Source of the DNA: Comamonadaceae bacterium
GTDB taxonomy: Bacteria; Pseudomonadota; Gammaproteobacteria; Burkholderiales; Burkholderiaceae_C
Assembly (NCBI GenBank): GCA_027488215.1
Contig: JAIYCB010000026.1
Coordinates: forward strand, 1-64,000
Direction: 5' to 3'
Length of the DNA stretch: 64,000 nucleotides
The stretch's first letter is position 1; the number at the start of each line of letters is the position of its first letter. Position numbers and translations under genes: made by a program. Of this stretch, positions 29,718-38,411 are shown in pieces. The notes beneath the pieces are model-generated. The model worked only from the letters and a program-made list of their open reading frames with translations. It ran no database searches and was not told where the DNA came from.

Positions 29718-31007
29718 TCACTTGAGCAAATTCGGCAGCCACAAAGTGAACAGCGGAACATAGGTCACCAACAACACGGCCACTGTCAAAGCCCCATAAA
29801 AAGGTGCGATGGTGCGCATCACCTGCCCCACTGTGATACCTCCGATCGCACAACCCACAAATTGCACCGAGCCGACCGGTGGCGTGTTCAGCCCCAAGGC
29901 GCAATTGATGAGCAGCATGATGCCGAATTGGACGGGGTCCATACCGAAATGCATGGCGATCGGCATGAAGATCGGCGTGCAGATCAGGATGGTGGCGGCC
30001 ATATCGAGGAAGGTGCCCAAAATGAACAACAAGAGGTTGATCATCAAGAAGATGACCCACGGCTCGGTGCTGACCTTTTGCATCAGCGCACCGGTCATTT
30101 GGGGTACTTCATACATGGCCATGAAGTAGCCAAACGCATTGGAAATCCCGATCAGGAGCAGCACTACGCCTGTGGTCTTGCACGCTTTGGCGCAGGCCTT
30201 GAAGAAATTTTTCAGCGACAGGGTGCGGTAAACGATCACAGTGACAAACAAGGCCCAAGCCACGGCAATCGATGCCGACTCGGTCGCGGTGAACACACCC
30301 GACAAAATGCCCACCAGGATGATCACGACCACAAACAAGCCCGGTAGCGCCGCCGCAAAAGCGCTGAACACTTCGGACCAACCTGGAAATTTGCCATGAG
30401 TCGGGTAACCACGACGCACAGCTACCCAATAGGCTGCACCCAAATTGCACAGCGTCAGAATGATCGCAGGGATCAGCCCCGCCAAAATCAAGCTCAGCAC
30501 GCTCACCGAAGCCAAGCCAGAGGCAGCCAACGTGAAGATGATCATGTTGTGAGAGGTGGGCATGATGGCGCCCACCAGGGCTGAATGCGTGGTCACGTTC
30601 ACCGCATAGTCGGCGTCGTAACCTTCTTTTTTCATGAGCGGGATCATGACCGAACCCATGGCCGACACATCGGCCAGGGGCGATCCGGCCACACCACCAA
30701 AAATCGTGCATCCGATCACGTTGCTCATGCCCAGGCCGCCGCGCACATGACCGACCAGGCTGTTGGCGAAACGCACAATGCGTTCGGCAATGCCGCCGTA
30801 GAGCATCAGTTCACCGGCGAACACAAAAAACGGAATGGCGAGAAAGGAGAACACCTGCATGCCGCCGACCATTTTCTGAAACACCATGGCCACCGGCAAA
30901 TCAGCGGCAATGATGGTAGCCACCGAAGACAGGCCAATGGCAAAGGCCACCGGTACACCCAGAATCAATAGAAAAGTGAAGCTCAGCGCAAGGACGGTCA
31001 ATTCCAT
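29718..31007 (-). CDS. dctM: TRAP transporter large permease, DctM
   Basis: This is the 12-helix membrane subunit of a TRAP importer, 429 residues, which moves the receptor-bound acid inward using an ion gradient. The start MELTVLALSFTFLLILGVPV is canonical. Motifs include AIPFFVFAGELML, GGVAGSPLADVSAMGSVM and LGLNTPPVGSVQFV. An in-frame upstream ATG at 31067 lies inside dctQ and is rejected. It is 4 bp after dctQ and just before the dehydratase gene, so transport and catabolism are co-transcribed. Confidence 0.94.
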   Translation of the reverse strand: MELTVLALSFTFLLILGVPVAFAIGLSSVATIIAADLPVAMVFQKMVGGMQVFSFLAIPFFVFAGELMLYGGIAERIVRFANSLVGHVRGGLGMSNVIGCTIFGGVAGSPLADVSAMGSVMIPLMKKEGYDADYAVNVTTHSALVGAIMPTSHNMIIFTLAASGLASVSVLSLILAGLIPAIILTLCNLGAAYWVAVRRGYPTHGKFPGWSEVFSAFAAALPGLFVVVIILVGILSGVFTATESASIAVAWALFVTVIVYRTLSLKNFFKACAKACKTTGVVLLLIGISNAFGYFMAMYEVPQMTGALMQKVSTEPWVIFLMINLLLFILGTFLDMAATILICTPIFMPIAMHFGMDPVQFGIMLLINCALGLNTPPVGSVQFVGCAIGGITVGQVMRTIAPFYGALTVAVLLVTYVPLFTLWLPNLLK

Positions 31008-31011
31008 GTCA

Positions 31012-31500
31012 TCAGTTCCAAGCTGGTTCGACCACTTTGCCTTGCACCAGCGCAACAATGTGTTCAATCGAGAAAAGCAAAATCAAAGCGCCCGCGATGA
31101 TCACAGGCACATAGTCGATGCCATCGGGCACGGGCAGCATGGGTTTTTTCTCAGCCCACTTGGCAGAAGCCCATCGCCAGCCACCCTGCACCATCAAATA
31201 ACCAAACAACGCCACCAAGGCGTGGATCAGGATTTCTATGCGGTGCTGCCACTTTTTGGGCAACAAAATCACCAGCGATTCCAGGCCAATGTGGCCCGCA
31301 TCGCGCACCCCCACGGCCAAGCCGAAGGCGGTGACAAACAGCACGATCAGCATAGCGAGGGCTTCTGCCCAAGTCGGTGTGTCGTTCAGTACATAGCGAC
31401 CTATGACTTGCCATTGCACGCACAGAACTACGGCAATCAGGCCGAGCACAGCCAACACCAAGCACAGCTTGGAGACGGTCGCACAGAATTTGGTGAACAT
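31012..31500 (-). CDS. dctQ: TRAP transporter small permease, DctQ
   Basis: This four-helix subunit of 162 residues pairs with DctM. It shows the family pattern VIGRYVLNDTPTWAEALAMLIVLFV in sense (short key piece: TPTWAEALAM) and GVRDAGHIGLESLV. It lies between the receptor gene dctP and dctM in the standard P-Q-M order. Confidence 0.92.
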   Translation of the reverse strand: MFTKFCATVSKLCLVLAVLGLIAVVLCVQWQVIGRYVLNDTPTWAEALAMLIVLFVTAFGLAVGVRDAGHIGLESLVILLPKKWQHRIEILIHALVALFGYLMVQGGWRWASAKWAEKKPMLPVPDGIDYVPVIIAGALILLFSIEHIVALVQGKVVEPAWN

Positions 31501-31551
31501 GAAAAAACTCCAGCCCCTGACGCGCGGTCAGGGGCAAATGGGAGAAGCCAA

Positions 31552-32514
31552 TTACTTGGTGTCTTGGATCGCCTTGATCGCACGCTTCATTTCAGGCGTG
31601 GTCATGAACTTGTCGTACACCGGACCCATCACGGCCTGGAAGGAACGCTTGTCCACTTCGACGATCTCGGCGCCAGCCGCTTTCACGTTGGCCAGTGATT
31701 TGCTTTCGGCCTCATCCCAGGCCTTGCGCTGCACAGCCACCGATTCTTTGGCCGCTTGGCGGATCATGGCCTGCTCGTTGGCAGGCAACTTGTCCCACAC
31801 CACTTTGGACATTACCAAAATTTCGGGTGCCATGGAGTGCTCGGTTTTGGAGTAAAACTTCACGGCCTCAACGTGCTTTGCGGTATCGAACGATGGGATG
31901 TTGTTCTCAGCGGCATCGATCAGGCCGGTTTTCAGGCCGGTGTAAACCTCGCCAAAAGGCATGGGCGTCGCATTGGCGCCCATGGCGCCGACCAGTCCGA
32001 CCCACAGGTCAGACTGCTGAACGCGGATCTTCAAGCCTTTGGCATCGGCCACCGATCTGATGGGTTTTTTGGCATAAATGGAACGGGCTCCACTGTCATA
32101 AAACGCCAGCCCTATAAACCCAACCGATTCGCAGCTCTTGAGAATTTCATTGCCCACAGGGCCGTCCAATGACTTGCGCATGTGGTCCACCGAACGGAAC
32201 AAGAAAGGCATTGTGGGCACCATGGTCATGGGGCAAACGCCATTCATGGGGGCCACGTTCACGCGCACCAGATCCAGCGCACCAATCTTGACTTGGTCGA
32301 TGGTTTCTTTTTCAGAGCCCAAGGCGCCTTTGTTGAACACCTTGATCTTGTGTTTGCCGCCAGAAAGTTTCTCCAGCACGGTGCTCATGTGCTTGACCGC
32401 CACCACGGTGGGGTAGTCGTCGGCGTTGTGGATATCGGCCGAACGGAACTCGGTCGCTTGCGCAGAAAAGGCCAAAGCAGCAGCGATGGCCATCATGGAT
32501 TTGTAGAATTTCAT
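31552..32514 (-). CDS. dctP: TRAP transporter periplasmic receptor, DctP
   Basis: This is a DctP-type solute receptor of 320 residues with signal peptide [20 protein letters not shown]. Family motifs are [20 protein letters not shown], the helix with [20 protein letters not shown] (Arg that clamps the carboxylate) and [24 protein letters not shown] receptors of this type encoded beside uronate dehydrogenase genes are known to bind glucuronate and galacturonate. That ligand is inferred here from context. Confidence 0.92.
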   Translation of the reverse strand: MKFYKSMMAIAAALAFSAQATEFRSADIHNADDYPTVVAVKHMSTVLEKLSGGKHKIKVFNKGALGSEKETIDQVKIGALDLVRVNVAPMNGVCPMTMVPTMPFLFRSVDHMRKSLDGPVGNEILKSCESVGFIGLAFYDSGARSIYAKKPIRSVADAKGLKIRVQQSDLWVGLVGAMGANATPMPFGEVYTGLKTGLIDAAENNIPSFDTAKHVEAVKFYSKTEHSMAPEILVMSKVVWDKLPANEQAMIRQAAKESVAVQRKAWDEAESKSLANVKAAGAEIVEVDKRSFQAVMGPVYDKFMTTPEMKRAIKAIQDTK

Positions 32515-32550
32515 GGTGATGTCTCCAGAGTTAAGTTTTTGAAAAACAAG

Positions 32551-33459
32551 CTACACACTAACGGGAAAACGGGAAAAGACAGGCTCGGACAAACCCTGCA
32601 CGCCGGGCTGCAAGGCAATCACGGTACCGCTGCTGCCACGCATGGCCTCTGTGGTTTGCGCCGGGATGATCGAGGTCACCAACATTTGATCGAGATCGGC
32701 GCCGCCGAAGGCACACATCGACGGCTTGGGCATGGGCACCGTGAGCGATTGTTGCCACTGGCCTTGCGCATCAAAAGCGTGGATCTGACCGGCATCGTTG
32801 CCACAGATCCAGTACTGCCCTTGCGCATCGACCGCCGCGCCATCGGGGCGGCCAGGCCAGTCGTTCATGTCCACAAACAAACGGCGATTCGTCAAAGTGC
32901 CGCTCGCTGCCTCCAGATCGAAGGCCCAAATTTTTTGCACTTTGGGGTGTGAGTCCGACAAATACAAGGTGCGGCCATCGGGGCTCATGCCAAGACCATT
33001 GGGCGTGAGCAAGCCGGTGACATGCGGACCCGTCAGGCCCCGCTCATCCATACAGTACAGACCGCCCAAGTCAGAGGCCAAAGACATGTCCATCACCATG
33101 GTGCCCACCCACAAGCGGCCACTGGCGTCGCAACGCCCGTCGTTGAAGCGCATGCCGGAGGCGGGGTGTTGGATGCGGGCCAACCAAGTGATGTCTACCT
33201 GCCCGTCCTCTTGCAAAGAGACGCGGGCAATGCCCGTTTCCATGGCGGCGATCAATTGGCCCTGAACAGCCGTGAGCGCGATGCAGCCCACGCGCTCGGG
33301 CATGCGCCAGGACTGCACCGCATCGGTCTGGCCCAAGGCTGTGCTGCGAATAAATGAACCCTCGATGTCCACCCACCACAAACGCTGGGCGCGCACATCC
33401 CAAACAGGGGATTCGCCCACGCGGTCGGATGTGTCTGCAATGGTTCTGTATGCGTTCAT
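32551..33459 (-). CDS. SMP-30/gluconolactonase family lactonase (aldarolactonase)
   Basis: This is a metal-dependent six-bladed propeller lactonase of about 302 residues. The metal ligands are visible as Glu in GESPVWD, Asn in LTPNGLGMSPD and Asp in RPDGAAVDAQG, with the NDGRCD and DRLWVGTM-like stretch (ASGRLWVGTM) between. In oxidative uronate pathways such enzymes open the galactaro- or glucaro-1,4-lactone made by uronate dehydrogenase. The ATG at 33459 gives the usual short N-terminus; 33495 is open but unsupported. It is the first gene of the leftward operon and divergent from the GntR regulator. Confidence 0.88.
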   Translation of the reverse strand: MNAYRTIADTSDRVGESPVWDVRAQRLWWVDIEGSFIRSTALGQTDAVQSWRMPERVGCIALTAVQGQLIAAMETGIARVSLQEDGQVDITWLARIQHPASGMRFNDGRCDASGRLWVGTMVMDMSLASDLGGLYCMDERGLTGPHVTGLLTPNGLGMSPDGRTLYLSDSHPKVQKIWAFDLEAASGTLTNRRLFVDMNDWPGRPDGAAVDAQGQYWICGNDAGQIHAFDAQGQWQQSLTVPMPKPSMCAFGGADLDQMLVTSIIPAQTTEAMRGSSGTVIALQPGVQGLSEPVFSRFPVSV

Positions 33460-33520
33460 GAAAAAGTGACCAAGGACTGCGATCTTCTGATACATTGCAT
33501 TCAGTGCTTTATGTGATCAG

Positions 33521-33531
33521 TTGTCGTACAA
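33521..33531. promoter_or_regulatory. Putative GntR/FCD operator, lactonase/regulator intergenic
   Basis: TTGTCGTACAA is an inverted repeat (TTGT, CGT, ACAA) between the divergent lactonase and regulator genes. Its TCGTACAA half recurs, inverted, upstream of gudD. FCD-type GntR proteins commonly bind TTGT/ACAA or GTAC-centred palindromes. Confidence 0.5.
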
Positions 33532-33579
33532 GTTGATTATGAGCGCGCCCCCGATTTAGCTGGAATACGTATTTACCCG

Positions 33580-34314
33580 ATGAACAAACCGGAAGTCTTC
33601 CCCGAAAAGCGCAAATCGCGCAGTCTGACCAATGAATTGGTCGATCAACTGAGCGCAGACATACAAAACGGCAGTCTTCAAAGTGGTCAAAAATTACCCA
33701 CCGAAGCAGCCATCATGGAACGCTTTGGCGTGAGCCGCACCGTGGTTCGCGAGGCGATTTCCAAACTGCAGGCGGCCAGTCTGGTGGAGACGCGCCACGG
33801 CATTGGCACCTTTGTGCTCGCGCAAACACAGTCTCCATCTTTTCGCGTTCACCCCAGCCAACTGAGCACCTTGCACGACGTGATCGCCCTGCTCGAGTTG
33901 CGCATTAGCATCGAGACCGAGGCTGCAGCCCTGGCCGCTGTGCGCCGCACTGAAGCCAACTTGCGCGTGATGCAAGAGGCCATGAGCGCGTTTTCCAGCG
34001 CCATCGAAGAAGGGCGGGACGCCATTGCGGCTGACTTTCAATTTCACCATGAAATTGCCCGTGCGACCCAAAACAGCCACTTCGCTGACATGATGAATTC
34101 ACTGGGTTCTCAGTCGATTCCCCGGGCTCGGCTGCAAACCACGCCCACCATCGACGCGATCCGATTGGCTTATTTGCGGCGGGTGCACCAGGAGCACGAA
34201 AACATCTTGAACGCCATCGTCACACAAGACGCCGAATCGGCCCGTGCCGCCATGCGCACCCACCTTTCCAACAGCCGCGACCGGCACAAAAAAGGCGCTT
34301 CCAGCCACCACTGA
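33580..34314 (+). CDS. GntR family regulator with FCD ligand domain
   Basis: This is a local transcription factor of 244 residues. The N-terminal winged helix-turn-helix is canonical (LPTEAAIMERFGVSRTVVRE, then LVETRHGIGTFVL). The C-terminal FCD domain is all-helical, with likely metal and ligand residues in RISIETEAAALAA, FQFHHEIARAT and HQEHENILNAI. FCD regulators of uronate and aldarate genes (UxuR, GudR-like) sense the sugar acid or a product. It sits at the centre of the divergent cluster, so it probably controls both arms. Confidence 0.92.
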   Translation: MNKPEVFPEKRKSRSLTNELVDQLSADIQNGSLQSGQKLPTEAAIMERFGVSRTVVREAISKLQAASLVETRHGIGTFVLAQTQSPSFRVHPSQLSTLHDVIALLELRISIETEAAALAAVRRTEANLRVMQEAMSAFSSAIEEGRDAIAADFQFHHEIARATQNSHFADMMNSLGSQSIPRARLQTTPTIDAIRLAYLRRVHQEHENILNAIVTQDAESARAAMRTHLSNSRDRHKKGASSHH

Positions 34315-34358
34315 AGCTCACAGCAAGGGTTAACACGTATCACAGCATGCGTCATTGG

Positions 34359-34366
34359 TTGTACGA
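34359..34366. promoter_or_regulatory. Putative GntR/FCD operator before gudD
   Basis: TTGTACGA is the exact inverse of TCGTACAA in the 33521-33531 site. It is followed at once by an AT-rich TATTAAAT (34371-34378) that could be the -10 of gudD, so a bound regulator would cover the promoter. Confidence 0.45.
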
Positions 34367-34385
34367 TGTCTATTAAATAAACCTC

Positions 34386-35732
34386 ATGCCACCTATGTCC
34401 CAGTCCTCCTCAACCCCCACCATCACCCGCATGCAGGTGATCCCCGTGGCGGGCCACGACGGCATGCTGATGAACCTCAGCGGCGCCCATGGCCCCTTCC
34501 TCACCCGCAACATCGTCATCCTGACCGACTCGGCGGGCCACACCGGTGTGGGCGAAGTGCCCGGCGGCGAAAAAATCCGCCAGACCCTGGAAGACGCCCG
34601 CCCCTTGGTCGAAGGCCAGCCGATTGGCCAGTACAACGCGGTGCTGCAGGCCATGCGCCAGCAGTTTGCCGACCGCGACAGCGGGGGCCGGGGCCTGCAG
34701 ACCTTTGACCTGCGCATCACCATCCACGCCGTCACCGCCGTGGAAAGCGCCCTGCTCGACCTGCTGGGTCAGCACCTGAACGTGCCCGTCTGCGCCCTGC
34801 TGGGCGAAGGCCAAAAACGCAGCCGCGTGCAAATGCTGGGCTATCTGTTTTACGTGGGCGACCGCCAGCAAACCGACCTGGCCTACCGGAGTGAACCGGA
34901 TCAGGCAGACGACTGGCTGCGCCTGCGCCACGAAAAAGCCATGACGGCCGAAGCCGTGGTGCACCTGGCCGAAGCCGCACAAGCGCGCTACGGTTTTCAG
35001 GACTTCAAGCTCAAAGGCGGCGTGCTGCGCGGCGAAGAAGAAGTCGAGGCCGTGGTGGCCCTGCACGAGCGCTTTCCCAAGGCACGCATCACGCTCGACC
35101 CCAACGGCGGCTGGCTGCTCAAAGACGCGATTCGTTTGCTGCGTGACCACCGCAACACCATGGCCTATGCCGAAGACCCTTGCGGCGCAGAAGGCGTATT
35201 CTCGGGCCGCGAAGTCATGGCCGAATTCCGCCGCGCCACCGGCTTGCTGACCGCCACCAACATGGTGGCCACCGACTGGCGCGAGATGGCCCACAGCATC
35301 CAGCTGCAGTCGGTGGACATTCCGCTGGCCGACCCGCATTTTTGGACGCTGCAAGGCTCGGTGCGCGTGGCGCAGCTGTGCCAGATGTACGACCTGACTT
35401 GGGGCTCGCACTCCAACAACCACTTCGACATTTCGCTGGCCATGTTCACCCAATGCGCTGCGGCGGCACCGGGCAAGGTAACGGCGATTGACACGCACTG
35501 GATCTGGCAAGACGGCCAGTTCCTCACCAAAGACCCGCTGCAAATCAAAGATGGCTACGTCGATGTGCCCGCCAAACCTGGTCTGGGCATCGAAGTGGAC
35601 ATGGACGCGGTGATGAAAGCCAACCAGCTCTACCAGCAACACGGCTTGGGCGCACGCGATGACGCCATCGCCATGCAGTACCTGATCCCCGGCTGGAAGT
35701 TCAACAACAAGATGCCTTGCATGGTGCGCTGA
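34386..35732 (+). CDS. gudD: Glucarate dehydratase
   Basis: GudD dehydrates D-glucarate (and L-idarate) to 5-keto-4-deoxy-D-glucarate. The 448-residue product matches the E. coli-type enzyme in length. Motifs in order: [26 protein letters not shown] (Lys pair), LDPNGGW and AEDPCGAEG (metal ligands), [11 protein letters not shown], and the general-base His region [15 protein letters not shown]. The start at 34386 is followed by a second ATG three codons on. It begins the rightward catabolic run gudD-garR-garL-udh. Confidence 0.95.
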   Translation: MPPMSQSSSTPTITRMQVIPVAGHDGMLMNLSGAHGPFLTRNIVILTDSAGHTGVGEVPGGEKIRQTLEDARPLVEGQPIGQYNAVLQAMRQQFADRDSGGRGLQTFDLRITIHAVTAVESALLDLLGQHLNVPVCALLGEGQKRSRVQMLGYLFYVGDRQQTDLAYRSEPDQADDWLRLRHEKAMTAEAVVHLAEAAQARYGFQDFKLKGGVLRGEEEVEAVVALHERFPKARITLDPNGGWLLKDAIRLLRDHRNTMAYAEDPCGAEGVFSGREVMAEFRRATGLLTATNMVATDWREMAHSIQLQSVDIPLADPHFWTLQGSVRVAQLCQMYDLTWGSHSNNHFDISLAMFTQCAAAAPGKVTAIDTHWIWQDGQFLTKDPLQIKDGYVDVPAKPGLGIEVDMDAVMKANQLYQQHGLGARDDAIAMQYLIPGWKFNNKMPCMVR

Positions 35733-35764
35733 GCACGCAGGCCACTCAACATAAAGGGAACATC

Positions 35765-36658
35765 ATGAAACTCGGATTCATTGGCTTGGGCATCATGGGC
35801 GCACCCATGGCTGGACACCTGCTGGCTGGCGGCCACGAGGTCTTTGCTTTCTCTCGCAGCGGCGTGCCTGCGGGCGTGATCGCCCAAGGGGCCAAAGCCT
35901 GCGCCAGCCCTGCCGAAGTCGCGCACAAAGCCGACATCATCTTCACCATGGTGCCCGACACCCCGCATGTGGCCGATGTGCTGTTTGGCGACAAGGGCAT
36001 CGCCCAAGGCTTGAGCGCAGGCAAGATCGTGGTGGACATGAGCTCCATCTCGCCCATCGCCACCAAAGAGTTCGCAGCCAAGATCAACGCCCTGGGTTGC
36101 GAGTATCTGGACGCTCCAGTTTCGGGCGGCGAAGTGGGCGCCAAGGCGGCCAGTCTGACCATCATGGTTGGCGGCTCGGAAGCCACCTTCAACAAAGTGC
36201 AGCCCTTGTTTGCGCTGATGGGCAAGAACATCACCCTGATCGGCGACAACGGCAGTGGCCAGACCTGCAAGGTGGCCAACCAGATCATCGTGGCGCTCAA
36301 CATCGAAGCCGTGGGCGAGGCCCTGCTGTTTGCCGCCAAAGCCGGGGCCGACCCGGCCAAAGTGCGCCAGGCCCTGATGGGTGGCTTGGCCACCAGCCGT
36401 ATTTTGGAGCTGCATGGCGAGCGCATGATCAAGCGTACCTTCAACCCGGGCTTCCGCATCGAGCTGCACCAAAAAGACCTGAACCTGGCGCTGGAAGGCG
36501 CCAAGGCCATGGGCCTGAGCCTGCCCAACACCGCCAGCACCCAGCAGCTGATGAGCAGCTGCGTGGCCAACGGCGGCGCAGGCTGGGACCACTCCGGCCT
36601 GGTTCGTGCGCTGGAGATCGCCGCCAACTTCCAGATCAGCCCCACGCCAACCGTTTGA
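35765..36658 (+). CDS. garR: Tartronate semialdehyde reductase (2-hydroxy-3-oxopropionate reductase)
   Basis: GarR reduces tartronate semialdehyde to D-glycerate. The 297-residue product starts MKLGFIGLGIMGAPMAGHLL, the Rossmann motif of beta-hydroxyacid dehydrogenases. It has the substrate loop DAPVSGGEVGAKAASLTIM and the catalytic Lys in GQTCKVANQIIVALN. AAAGGGAA precedes the ATG. It follows gudD by 32 bp and precedes the aldolase whose product it uses. Confidence 0.94.
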   Translation: MKLGFIGLGIMGAPMAGHLLAGGHEVFAFSRSGVPAGVIAQGAKACASPAEVAHKADIIFTMVPDTPHVADVLFGDKGIAQGLSAGKIVVDMSSISPIATKEFAAKINALGCEYLDAPVSGGEVGAKAASLTIMVGGSEATFNKVQPLFALMGKNITLIGDNGSGQTCKVANQIIVALNIEAVGEALLFAAKAGADPAKVRQALMGGLATSRILELHGERMIKRTFNPGFRIELHQKDLNLALEGAKAMGLSLPNTASTQQLMSSCVANGGAGWDHSGLVRALEIAANFQISPTPTV

Positions 36659-36668
36659 GGAAAACACC

Positions 36669-37433
36669 ATGGACATGCCCATCAACCATTTCAAACACGC
36701 GATCCAGTCGGGCCAAAAGCAGATCGGCCTGTGGTCGCACCTGTGCAGCAACATCAGCACCGAAATCCTGGCGCATTGCGGCTTTGACTGGCTGCTGCTG
36801 GACATGGAGCACTCGCCCAACGACCTGAGCGAAATCCTGGTGCAATTGCAAGCCATGAAGGGCAGCCCCACCACCCCCATCGTGCGCCCGCCGTGGAACG
36901 AGATGGTGACCTTCAAGCGCTTGCTCGATGTGGGCGTGCAAACCCTGCTGGTGCCCTACATCCAGACGGAAGAAGAAGCCCGCCAAGCCGTGTCTTACAC
37001 CCGCTACCCGCCTCACGGCGTGCGCGGCTATGCGGGTGCACCACGCGCCAGCCACTATGGCCGCGTGAAGGGTTACGCCCATCACAGCAGCGAAGAAATT
37101 TGCATGCTGCTGCAGGTGGAAACCGTGCTGGGCCTGCAAAACATCGAAGCCATTGCGAATGTCGAAGGCGTGGACGGTGTGTTCATCGGCCCCGGCGATT
37201 TATCAGCCGCCCTGGGCCATCTGGGCAACCCCAAGCACCCCGATGTTCTGAAAGTCATTGACGAATCGATTGCCCGCATCCGCGCTTGCGGCAAAGCCGC
37301 CGGCATTCTGACCGGTGACGAAGTCCTGGCCAAGCACTATGTCGAACAAGGCTGCCTGTTTGTGGCCGTGGGCGCCGACCAGAACGTGTTGCGCGACAGC
37401 GCCACGGCACTGGCAGGTCGTTTCAAACCCTGA
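36669..37433 (+). CDS. garL: 2-dehydro-3-deoxyglucarate aldolase, HpcH/HpaI family
   Basis: GarL splits 5-keto-4-deoxy-D-glucarate into pyruvate and tartronate semialdehyde. The 254-residue class II aldolase has the signature FDWLLLDMEHSPNDLSEILV, RPPWNE, ARYPP-like YTRYPPHGVRGYAGAPRA, the metal-site EICMLLQVET, and GVFIGPGDLSAALGHLGNP. Its position between garR and udh and its substrate fit the pathway, although HpcH-type aldolases with other substrates look similar. Confidence 0.9.
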   Translation: MDMPINHFKHAIQSGQKQIGLWSHLCSNISTEILAHCGFDWLLLDMEHSPNDLSEILVQLQAMKGSPTTPIVRPPWNEMVTFKRLLDVGVQTLLVPYIQTEEEARQAVSYTRYPPHGVRGYAGAPRASHYGRVKGYAHHSSEEICMLLQVETVLGLQNIEAIANVEGVDGVFIGPGDLSAALGHLGNPKHPDVLKVIDESIARIRACGKAAGILTGDEVLAKHYVEQGCLFVAVGADQNVLRDSATALAGRFKP

Positions 37434-37447
37434 ATTTCAAAAACCCC

Positions 37448-38269
37448 ATGTTGAAAACGCCTGCATCCCCCATCCGATTTCCCCGTCTGCTGCTCACAGG
37501 CGCAGGCGGCAACCTGGGCAAAGAACTTCGCCCCCGCCTCAAAGCCTATTGCGATGTGCTGCGTGTGAGCCACCGCCGCGAACTTGAACCAGCAACTGCC
37601 GGAGAAGAAATCCAACTCGCATCGCTCGAAGACAAAGACCAAATGATGGCCTTGCTCGACAGTGTGAGCGCGGTGGTGCACATGGGCGGCGTGTCCACCG
37701 AACAACCCTGGCAGCCGATCCTGGCGGGCAACATCGTGGGCATGGTCAACCTGTATGAAGCCGCACGCCTGAAGGGCGTCAAGCGCATCGTGTTCGCCAG
37801 CTCCAACCACGTGACCGGCTTTTACCGCCAGGACGAAGTGGTCAACACCCGCATGCCGCCCAAACCCGACGGCTTTTATGGCCTGTCCAAAGCCTTTGGC
37901 GAAGACCTGGCCCAACTGTACTGGGACCGTTGGGGTGTCGAGACGGTGAGCCTTCGCATCGGCTCCTCGTACGCCGAGCCCAAAGACCGCCGCATGCTGG
38001 CCACCTGGCTGAGCTTCGACGACCTGGAGCGCTTGGTCGTGGCGGCCCTGACTGCCCCCATCGTGGGCCACAGCATCATCTACGGCATGTCCGACAACCA
38101 GACCACCTGGTGGGACAACACCCATGCCAAACACATCGGCTACCGCCCACTGGACTCCTCCGATGTGTTCCGTCCTGCGGTGGAATCGCGCCAACAAAGC
38201 ATCGACAGCCAGGACCCGGCCGCCATTTTCCAAGGCGGCGCGTTTGTGAAGGCCAAACCTCACGGATGA
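37448..38269 (+). CDS. udh: Uronate dehydrogenase
   Basis: Udh oxidises D-galacturonate or D-glucuronate with NAD+ to the aldarolactone, the entry step of the oxidative pathway. The 273-residue short-chain dehydrogenase has the cofactor loop LLTGAGGNLGKELRP, HMGGVSTEQPW, the catalytic Ser region FASSNHVTGFY and Tyr-Lys pair in FYGLSKAFGED. It also has LRIGSSYAEPKDRRML, which matches characterised uronate dehydrogenases. It is the last gene of the rightward arm, 14 bp after garL. Confidence 0.92.
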   Translation: MLKTPASPIRFPRLLLTGAGGNLGKELRPRLKAYCDVLRVSHRRELEPATAGEEIQLASLEDKDQMMALLDSVSAVVHMGGVSTEQPWQPILAGNIVGMVNLYEAARLKGVKRIVFASSNHVTGFYRQDEVVNTRMPPKPDGFYGLSKAFGEDLAQLYWDRWGVETVSLRIGSSYAEPKDRRMLATWLSFDDLERLVVAALTAPIVGHSIIYGMSDNQTTWWDNTHAKHIGYRPLDSSDVFRPAVESRQQSIDSQDPAAIFQGGAFVKAKPHG

Positions 38270-38411
38270 ATACGGGTAAAAGTGCCGCTTTATCGGCTCA
38301 AGCCCAAGAAATTTCAAAGTGACTGTCTCAAGTTTCACAAGCACTGGGCAGTCTGGGGGATAGGATCGCACTTGGCTTAAAAAAACGGATACCCCACTCG
38401 GAGACTGCACC

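Noticed and set aside
38270-38411. Possible operator or promoter between udh and lldD
   Set aside because: No convincing -10/-35 pair or palindrome was found; only a ribosome site before lldD is clear.
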